A program made the translations under genes and the position numbers. 64,000 bases of DNA. Source: Aegilops tauschii subsp. strangulata (lineage: Eukaryota > Streptophyta > Magnoliopsida > Poales > Poaceae). Shown here in pieces: positions 56,933 to 64,000 of this stretch. Below the pieces are notes generated by a model that was not told the DNA's origin, did not search any database, and was given only the letters and a program-made list of their open reading frames with translations. The stretch lies in assembly GCF_002575655.3 (NCBI RefSeq), contig NC_053035.3, positions 499,688,601 through 499,752,600 on the forward strand. The letters run 5' to 3'. The first letter of the stretch is position 1; every line of letters starts with the position of its first letter.

Positions 56933-57638
56933 GCATCATCATCTTGTGCTTTTGATCTCCATCTCCAAAGCATCGTCATGATCTCCATCGTCACCGGCTT
57001 GACACCTTGATCTCCATCGTAGCGTTGTGGTCGTCTCGCCAACTATTGCTTCTACAACTATCACTACCGCTTTGTGATAAAGTAAAGCAATTAGATGGCG
57101 TTTGTATTTCATACAATAAAGCAACAACCATAAGGCTCCTGCCAGTTGCCGATAACTTTTACAAAACATGATCATCTCATACAACAACGTATATCACATC
57201 ATGTCTTGACCATATCACATCACAACATGCCCTGCAAAAACAAGTTAGACGTCCTCTACTTTGTTGTTGAAAGTTTTACGTGGCTGCTATGGGCTTCTAG
57301 CAAGAACCGTTCTTACCTACGGCACAAAACCACAACGGTGATTTATCAAGTTTGCTGTTTTAATCTTTGACAAGGACCGGCCGCAGTCAAATTCGATTCA
57401 ACTAGAGTTGGAGAAACAGACACCCGCCAGCCAACTTTACACAAAACTAGTTGCATGTCTGTCGGTGGAACCGGTCTCATGAACGTGGTCATGTAAGGTC
57501 GGTCCGGGCCGCTTCATCCAACAATACCACCAAATCAAAATAAGATATTGGTGGTAAGCAGTATGACGATCACCGCCCACAACTGTTTGTGTTCTACTCG
57601 TGCATATCAACCACGCATAGACCTGGCTGAGATGCCAC
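56933..57638 (-). other. Copia leader of the minus-strand element
   Basis: It matches the leader at 36561-37265 (for example CCTGCAAAAACAAGTTAGACG and GGTCGGTCCGGGCCGCTTCA in both). It ends at the degenerate primer site beside the 5' LTR. Confidence 0.7.
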
Positions 57639-58768
57639 TTTTGGGAAAGGTAGCATGCTATTTCAAAAAAATTCCTACGCTCACGCAAGATCTATCTAGG
57701 TGATGCATAGCAACGAGAGTGGGAGAGTGTGTCTACGTACCCTCGTAGACCGAAAGCGAAAGTGTTTGACAACGCGGTTGATGTAGTCGAACTTCTTCTC
57801 GTTCCGACCGATCAAGTACCGAACATACGGCACCTCCGAGTTCTGCACACATTCATCTCGATGACGTCCCTCGAACTCTTGATCCAGTAGAGTGTCGAGG
57901 AAGTAGATGAGTTCCGTCAGCATGACGGCGTGGTGATGGTGATGGCGTAGTGATCCGCGCAGGGCTCCGCCTAAGCACTACGAAGATATGACGGAGGGTG
58001 TAATATGTGGAGGGGCGCGCCGCACACGGCTAACAATTGTTGTTCTGTGTTCTAGGCGCCCCTTCCCATGTATATATAGGTGGAACAGGGAGGGGAGAAG
58101 AAAGGGGGCGCCCCAAGTAGGAGGAATCCTACTTGGGCGCCTCCCCAATTCGGCCTCCCCCCTTCCATAAGTTCCGGAGGGGGGAGGAATGAGGGAGGAG
58201 GGAAGGAAGGGGGAGGCTGAATCCCTCCCCTTCCTTCTCTCTTCCCCTCTTTCCTTATCCTCTAGTTCTGCCCATATAGGGGGTGCAGCAGCCCCTGCTG
58301 GCTGCTGCCTTTGCCGTCTTGGCCCATTAGGCCCATATCTTTTGCTGGGGGTGCCCGGAACCCCTTCTGGTGACCCGATATGTACCCGGTACCCTCTGGA
58401 ACACTTCCGGTATCCGAATACTATCGTCCTATATATCAATCTTTACCTCTCGACCACTTCGAGACCCCTCATCATGTCTGTGATCTCATCCGGGACTCCG
58501 AAAAACATTCGGTCACCAAATCACATAACTCATATAATACAAAATCATCATCGAACGTTAAGCGTGCAGACCCTATGGGTTCGAGAGCTATGTAGACATG
58601 ACCGGGACACCTCTCCGGTCAATAACCAATAGCGGAACCTAGATGCTCATATTGGCTCCCACATATTCTACGAATATCTTTATCGATCGAATCGTTATGA
58701 CAGCATACCTTATTCCCTTTGTCATCGGTATGTTACTTGCCCGAGATTCTATCGCCAGTATCTTCATA
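57639..58768 (-). repeat. 5' LTR (right) of copia, truncated by CACTA
   Basis: 1130 bp of an LTR of about 1774 bp. It matches 49553 onward and stops at CTTCATA where the CACTA element begins. Confidence 0.85.
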
Positions 58769-58784
58769 CACTAGTGGAAAAAGG

Positions 58785-58885
58785 CCCATTTGTCCTGGTT
58801 CTAGAACCGGGACTAAAGGGTCCGGACTAAAGCCCATGACCTTTAGTCCCTGTTCGCTCACGAACCGGGACAGGTGGGGCTCCAC
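58785..58885. repeat. Left subterminal repeats of CACTA
   Basis: Short inverted words GGTTCTAGAACCGGGAC, CTTTAGTCC and ACGAACCGGGAC. Such subterminal repeats are transposase-binding sites in En/Spm elements. Confidence 0.75.
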
Positions 58886-59242
58886 GTGGCCGTTGCGGCG
58901 AGCCCAGGCAGGAGGGCCTTTGAAGGGGGGGGGGGTTGGGGGGTTTTGGAGGGTTAATTTAATTAGGGGTTTCATATATTGTGTATGCTAGCTAATAGAG
59001 AGAAGTGACCTCTCTTATCTCCATGCTTGGTCGACGCTACGTACTATACGTATAGAGAGGACTCGACACGCTAGCTAGTAAGAAAATGAAGGAAACCATT
59101 AAGTACAGAAGATCGTCATGAACATATACAAAGAGAAGTGATCGACCTCTCCTTCTCCGAGAGACTGGTCGAACAACAAGTTTTTGTATATCTATCCGAC
59201 GCTACTAGCTACATATATATAATATAAGATCTATTACAATCA

Positions 59243-62200
59243 CTAACATCTGAAGTCAAGTTCCACATGGTATTCTCCGGCTTTATTGATGACGTGGTCA
59301 AGAAAGAATCCCGCCAATTCCTCTTGAATTGCTTTTATGCGATCATGTGGTAGGAGCTCAGCCCGCATCTGCCAGATCTAAATCGAAGAAGAGGGTCAAT
59401 ACGTGTGTATGAATGAAACTCAACACAAATGATGGTAATAAAATACAATTGTGAATATTTTTTCTTACGCACTTCATACTGTTTTTCATAGTAGCCCCGC
59501 TTATTCTCGGCCATCTCGTTGTAAATGAACTCGCAAACGTAGTATCCACAGAAATCATTCCCGCCTTCCCGCCACAAGCATTTTATGAGAAATAGAGGTC
59601 AATCAAACTGATAAGCAAGCATGCTAAATGGTATTGATGAAACTAGCTAGAATCAATGGGAGATGCACGAAACTAGGTAGTAGTACTTACTTTCGGGTGT
59701 TTAAATGTCAGCTCGGTCGGCAGTCCCGGAGAAATTGCGGTGAACTCTTTCCAAACCCTGCCAGACAAAGAAAATAATTACTTGATATCATGAAATGAAC
59801 AAAGTTGCCAATATGGTGCGATAGTGATCGATTGAACTTACTTCTGGAGCATTCGAGTCATGTCCGCATAGTCCTCGAGATCTTTTCGTCTCGAGTCTAA
59901 GACGGTTAGTTCTCCCCGCTCAAGCTTAATCACTAGGATAATAAAGTGGAACCTGCGCACACATGCACAACTCATCAGTTACATGACTATAACCTCGAGT
60001 AATAAGAGAAACCGAATATGCACAAGATAGTAACACTCACTTGAAGTTGTAAGGAAAGAGTATTTTATCTTTGCTTTGATTTTTGAGCAACGATTGTAGC
60101 AAGTTGTCCTCGGTTTCTGTGAAATTCTTTTGAACTGTCCATTCATGTATGACAGTTGGGTTAATGAACCCAATGTCAGAGATTTGTGCTTTTCTGCATT
60201 CGACGATCTTCAATCTGCATAATATAGTGAGGATAATTATATGTACATGCAATGAAAGAGCTGAGCTATATATATAGAGAGAGAGAGACTTAATTACAGA
60301 ACGTAGTACATACAGACAATAGCAAGCCACAAGTGATTTGTCGAGGGCCTTTTGATTGTAGAACTGGAAAAACTCGTCAAAATCAATAGTTAACAGTTCT
60401 TTTCCAATGAAGTCGTGGTCCTCTTTTATTCTCATCGACAAAGCATCCTTCCCAGACTCGCTGCAGGTTTTTATGTACCATTCATGGAATCTTCGCATCA
60501 TCGTTGTTAGAACAAGAGTTCCATCTTTGACGAGAGGCTTCCCGTACTGGTATTTGAATTCGTCCACCTCCATTGTATCAGAATGTACATCGCCGGGCAG
60601 GTAATCACCAGGATTGGTACCGGGCAGCATCAGCGGCTGATTTGCGACGATATCGCTAGACACCTTGAGCGGGGGGCATGATTGGTTCTCCTGTTCTCCG
60701 AGCTGGGGAATTTTTTTCCCACTTCTTCATTCTTCTAACCTTTTGTCACTTGAAGTACTTCCCGACCGGCGCGCTTCTTGCAATGTCTTTTTAAGATAGC
60801 GGAGATGGTTGCCATCTGGTGAAGGCGGTGGTGGTCGCTTCAGGGCATTGATAGTGCGCTTCACTTTCACCGGATCTATCTTCTCCTCCGAAGGTGGATA
60901 TTTCTAGCTCTTCGCGTTTCAAAGAAGTCCTTTACTTGGGCTTCAATGATATTCTTGTTTTCCTCCACGGTCATCTCGTATAGTAACTTCTCTACAGGCT
61001 TGAGAGATGGACCGAATCTGTATTGCCTCCCGCCTCTGGCTGTACTGCTATACGCCGGAGTGGCGACATCTCTCTTCCGTTGCTGCTGACAAGTAGTAGA
61101 AGGAGGTGGAGTGGTCCGACGCGGCAAAGCAGCCAGAGCGGCGGCGTCTATGTTCCGCCGTTGCTGACGAGGCGGAGGAGGAGGCGGGCTGCTCGAACGC
61201 GCCGGAGCAGGCGGAGAAGGAGGTGGAGTGCCGCCCTCACGGGCCGAAGAAGGAGGCGAAGTGCCCTGATCACTCACCGGATGAGGCGGAGGAGGCGGAG
61301 TGCCCTGACTCGCCGGAGGAGGAGGATGAGGAGGAGGAGGAGGCGGAGGTGTCAAGTTCAGAAGCTTGATGTGCTCCTTCCGCCATAGACATGGAGTCTT
61401 CAGAGCAAGACCCAGCCGAGTCTCCCCTTCACCTGTTGGGTGGTCAAGCTCGAGCTCCTCAAATCCCTCCGTTATTTCATCCACTGTCACAACAGCATGG
61501 CCTTGTGGAATCGGAAGGCAGTGAAAAGTTGCGTCGGGTTCAGGAGGTGCAACAGAGCCGACAGCCGCCTTGACTTTGAGGTTCTGCCATTGCGTCATAA
61601 GTTGGCACTGTTGAGCCTCTGTGATAGCATCCACGGGGTAGCTAGGAGCCGTGAAGTCAGGCTGCTGAACGAGCTCGGTAGAAGCCACGCTGCTTCTCCG
61701 CTGAGATGCCGAGGTAGCTTATGGGATAGCTTGGGCAGGTCGCTCACTCTCAACCTGTTCCTCTAGCTTTTGTACCCTTGCATTCAGCTTCTACAATTCG
61801 CTCTGCTCCACTTTCCTCCTCCTCTCCCGGGTTTTGTAACCGCTTGCGCCGGGAAACCCAACCTTCCATGCAACAGAGCCTGGCGTGCCTCGTGTTCGGC
61901 CAGGATGCTCAGGATTCCCGAGGGCCTCTGTGAGCTCGTCGTTCTCTCTATCGGGAACGAACATCCCTTGCTGCGCTGCGGCGATATACTTCTGAAGCTT
62001 CTTGACGGGTATTTCAAGTTGCTCGTCCGTCCAAGGTTCCCCCAACCCCGAAGAACCAAGTCCTTGAATGGTCTGGCCAGTTCAATGTCTCTGGTTTGAC
62101 CCCTTTAGCAAGCAGGTCATTCTCAGTCTTGTCCCACAACGGCCGTGCTTTGAGGTAGCCACTTGACCCCGTGCGATGGTGATGCTCCTTCTTTGCAGCA

Positions 62201-62345
62201 TTCTTCTCCTCTTTTTTTCTTCTTCTTCCTCTTCTTATTTTTTTCTCCTCTTCTTCCCTCTCCTCTTCTTCTCCTTCTTCTTCTTTTTTTCCTTTTTCCT
62301 CTCCTTCTTTTTCTTCTTCTTCCTCTTTTCTTCTTGTTCCTTATT
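59243..62345 (-). pseudogene. CACTA-borne gene: plant-transposase-like region plus Ulp1-like protease
   Basis: A multi-exon minus-strand gene. From the right: a Lys/Glu-rich tract (62345-62190); a plant-transposase-type region GYLKARPLWDKTENDL and ALGNPEHPGRTRGTPGSVAW (62160-61800); a coiled coil; a Pro-rich linker (about 61360-61080); and YRFGPSLKPVEKLLYEM (about 61010). The Ulp1/C48 region has KKEDHDF-like linker exons (60663-60320), HEWTVQKNFTETEDNLLQSL (60222-60043), FHFIILVIKLERGELTVLDS (about 59950-59844, putative catalytic His and Asp), LPTELTFKHPK (59761-59696) and NDFCGYYVCEFIYNEMA (59582-59470, putative catalytic Cys). It ends at TAG 59243. Exon borders are GT/AG-like. A frame change near 62040 and stops near 61790 and 61720 break it. 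It would be a SUMO-protease-like enzyme carried by a transposon; substrate unknown. Confidence 0.72.
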
Positions 62346-63029
62346 TTCCTTTTTCCTATCCACTAACCTAAAATCTGCTAACCTAAAATGCACTAACAGT
62401 ACAACTAACCTAAAATGCACGAATCTAGAATCGCTATCTACTAACAACCTAAATAAAAAAATTAATACATATATAAAAAAAACATATATGAACAAGAAAA
62501 ATGCTATGAACATTATATCCATACATACATAGCCACATCCATACATACCTATATCCACATACATATATACATTATATATATGAACAAAAAATCATCACAT
62601 AAAAATTCATCATACAGAGAGCCGGAGCGGCGGCGGCTCACAGCGGGGGCGGCCGGCGAGGGCGACGGCGGGGGCGGCGAGGGCACGGCGACGGCGACGA
62701 TGAGAGCTGGCCAGGGCAGGGGCGCGGCCGGCCGGCGCGCTCGAGGGCGGGGCAGGGGTGGGGGCAGGGGCGCCCGGGCTCGGCGATGACAAGGCACGGG
62801 CGATGGCAGGGGCTCGGCCGGCCGACGCGCTCGGTGGTGGGGCAGGGGCAGGGGCGCGCGGGCTCGGGGACGACATCGCTGACGGCGGCGGCGATGACGA
62901 GGCATGGGCGACGGCAGGGGCGGCAGACGACGTCGGGGCAGCCTGGCGGCGTCGATGTCGTCGGCGTCGTCAGGGGCAACTGCGAGGTGAGATTGAAAAT
63001 TTTCACAAGTGTTTGCTTATATACACAGA
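62346..63029. other. CACTA interior: AT-rich then GC-rich low complexity, no gene called
   Basis: 62346-62600 is AT-rich with repeated CATACATACATA-like words. 62630-62960 is built of GGCGACGGCGGGGGCGGCGA and GGGGCAGGGGC units with a ~120-bp higher-order repeat (CTCGGCCGGCC, CGCGCTCG). Open frames here exist on both strands because of composition and are not called. Confidence 0.5.
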
Positions 63030-63260
63030 GCATTGGTCCTGGTTCTTTGCACCAACCGGGACGAATGCCCCCCTTTGGTCCCGGTTCGTGCCACCAACCG
63101 GGACCAAAGGTCTCTTTTCAGCAGCCCAAAGGGCGGGAAGCAGAGACCTTTGGTCCCGGTTTGTGGCACGAACCGATACCAAAGGTGGCTGTTCGTACCG
63201 GTTTGTGCCACCAACCGGGACCAAAGATGGGCATTGGTCCTGGTTGGTGCCACCAACCGG
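63030..63260. repeat. Palindromic CACTA subterminal array
   Basis: About ten copies of CCGGTTNGTGCCACNAACCGG-type palindromes or half-sites in alternating orientation (for example near 63080-63108 and 63205-63230). Each can fold on itself. Arrays like this are a mark of Triticeae CACTA families and often give small RNAs. Confidence 0.8.
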
Positions 63261-64000
63261 GACGAAAAAGTGGCACAGCGGTGGCGTGGTGGGAGTTTAC
63301 TCCCACCTTGCTAGCTGAGAGAGCTCAGCACCTGTTTATAATAAGCTGCGTTGCGGCAGCGGTGCTGAGCTCCTCTCTAATTTGCAGGCAGTACTTGCCT
63401 ACCATTGTCACTGCCATGTTGGGCCTATTGGGCCTGCATCCTGGCCCATGTACAGATGGATTTCTAGTCGTATGCAGGCCGTGTGGCCCAGTAGGCGGCA
63501 TTTTTTTTATTTTTTCCAGTATTTTTTTTGTTTTTTGCATTATTTATTTTCTTTTGTTTTTTTTTGCTTTATTTTTTAATTCTTTTTGCCGTTAGGTCAC
63601 AAAAATTATAAACTTTCTGTTAGTGCCATTAGTTTTCAAATTTGACTAGTTTAAATTTGATTTTTTTTAAAATTTGTGTGAATCACTAGTTTGTGAATAA
63701 GTTTAATATAAAAATAGATTTTTGAGTGATTCTTTTTCCTGCTATTTAATATTAATGTGCTTTATCATTATATTCAATTTGGTAATTTTTAGGTTATATT
63801 AAATATCTTTTTTAATCAAAAACAGATTTTGTTATTTTAGTTTGCTATTAAAGTTTCTAACAAAAAAATTCTTTATGAAAATTCTTTTTGCTATTAATGT
63901 TTTGAACAGAAAATACTTTGATAATTTTAGTTGCATAAATTTTATATAATTTTAGTTTCAAAAATAGTAGAGGTCTATAAAAGCTTTTTAGTTGATTCCT

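Larger units (their letters stand above)
49553..58768 (-). mobile_element. BARE/WIS-like copia element, rearranged, 5' LTR cut by CACTA
   Basis: The 3' LTR (49553-51326) and the truncated 5' LTR (57639-58768) are in the same orientation and about 90% similar. The minus strand shows GCAAGTGGGAGACTGAAGG before the 3' LTR. A degenerate primer site GTGGCATCTCAGC sits after the 5' LTR. The pol and gag order is right up to about 54697. There an inverted 2.2-kb 3' fragment of another copia element replaces about 1 kb of gag. The first base pair of the 5' LTR start is mutated (TTTTGGG for TGTTGGG). The right end is lost under the CACTA element, so the target duplication cannot be checked (left flank CATCC). 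Confidence 0.82.
58769..64000. mobile_element. CACTA (En/Spm-type) transposon, running off the right edge
   Basis: It starts CACTAGTGGAAAAAGG at 58769, a CACTA terminus. This is followed by subterminal words CGGTTCTAGAACCGGGAC and TTTAGTCCCTGTTCGCTCACG. A second dense array of 'ccaaccgggacc' palindromes lies at 63030-63260. The flank ATA (58766-58768) is the expected 3-bp duplication, whose partner is outside the window. It inserted into the copia 5' LTR. One gene is recognised (59243-62345, minus). The TNPD-type transposase is not in the window and could lie to the right. 63600-64000 is very AT-rich with TTTGCTATTAAAGTTTCTAA words, usual in these elements. Confidence 0.85.

Noticed and set aside
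62235..62564. Lys/Glu-rich frame on the minus strand that looks like a separate small protein
   Set aside because: The pyrimidine tract is low complexity, and the Lys/Glu-rich text leads directly into the CACTA gene read at 62160; it is treated as part of that pseudogene.
62580..63595. Several overlapping GC-rich frames on both strands
   Set aside because: They arise from GGCGACGG repeats and palindromic subterminal arrays; no domain is recognisable and both strands are equally open.

Overview
The window looks like a gene-poor stretch of a large grass genome, most likely Triticeae (wheat, Aegilops or barley relatives). It is almost entirely nested transposable elements whose LTRs, terminal repeats and encoded domains are of types familiar from wheat. 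These include BARE/WIS/Angela-type copia LTRs, gypsy elements ending in ...GACACCGACA, CACTA arrays of the 'accaaccgggacc' type, and GAGCATCT-type Harbinger termini. No tRNA, rRNA or CRISPR array was seen. All calls come from reading the sequence; family names are from memory and were not searched.

Nest A (233-21519). The outer layer is a PIF/Harbinger element holding a decayed Myb/SANT-like gene. It is split by a gypsy-type element without gag-pol (2186-21049, 5-bp duplication GCGGG). That element carries a 10.4-kb Mutator-like element (MULE, 2923-13351, 9-bp duplication CCCAGGAAC) and a Helitron-like segment ending at 16680. The MULE is the richest object here. It has ~270-bp terminal inverted repeats and three genes: a MuDR-type transposase nearly open but for one nonsense codon and one frameshift, a GRF zinc-finger protein, and a plant-mobile-domain (PMD) protein. 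Each gene starts beside terminal-repeat-like palindromic DNA.

Middle (21520-29024). A LINE derivative with ORF1 but no ORF2 (21742-23218, 14-bp duplication) is followed by a 5-kb minus-strand copia element with very short 147-bp LTRs (23814-28867).

Nest B (29025-43746). A short LINE derivative (17-bp duplication) is split by a gypsy-type element (29316-42811, duplication CTGGT). This in turn is split by an Angela/BARE-type copia element (30360-39036, duplication GGTGG). The copia insertion falls exactly after codon 10 of a multi-exon 'putative gypsy type transposon' gene that runs antisense to its host element.

Genic island (43747-49433). This stretch is mostly low-copy-looking DNA with tandem repeats, a 589-bp Harbinger MITE, an AT-rich repeat and LINE fragments. 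It contains the only gene that looks intact and non-transposon: a two-exon, minus-strand gene for a secreted defensin-like cysteine-rich peptide (45323-45793).

Nest C (49434-64000). A Harbinger end is interrupted by a minus-strand copia element (49553-58768). That element holds an inverted 3' fragment of another copia element (54698-56932), and its 5' LTR is cut by a CACTA element (58769 to beyond the window). The CACTA element carries a gene combining a plant-transposase-like region with a Ulp1-like (C48) cysteine protease region.
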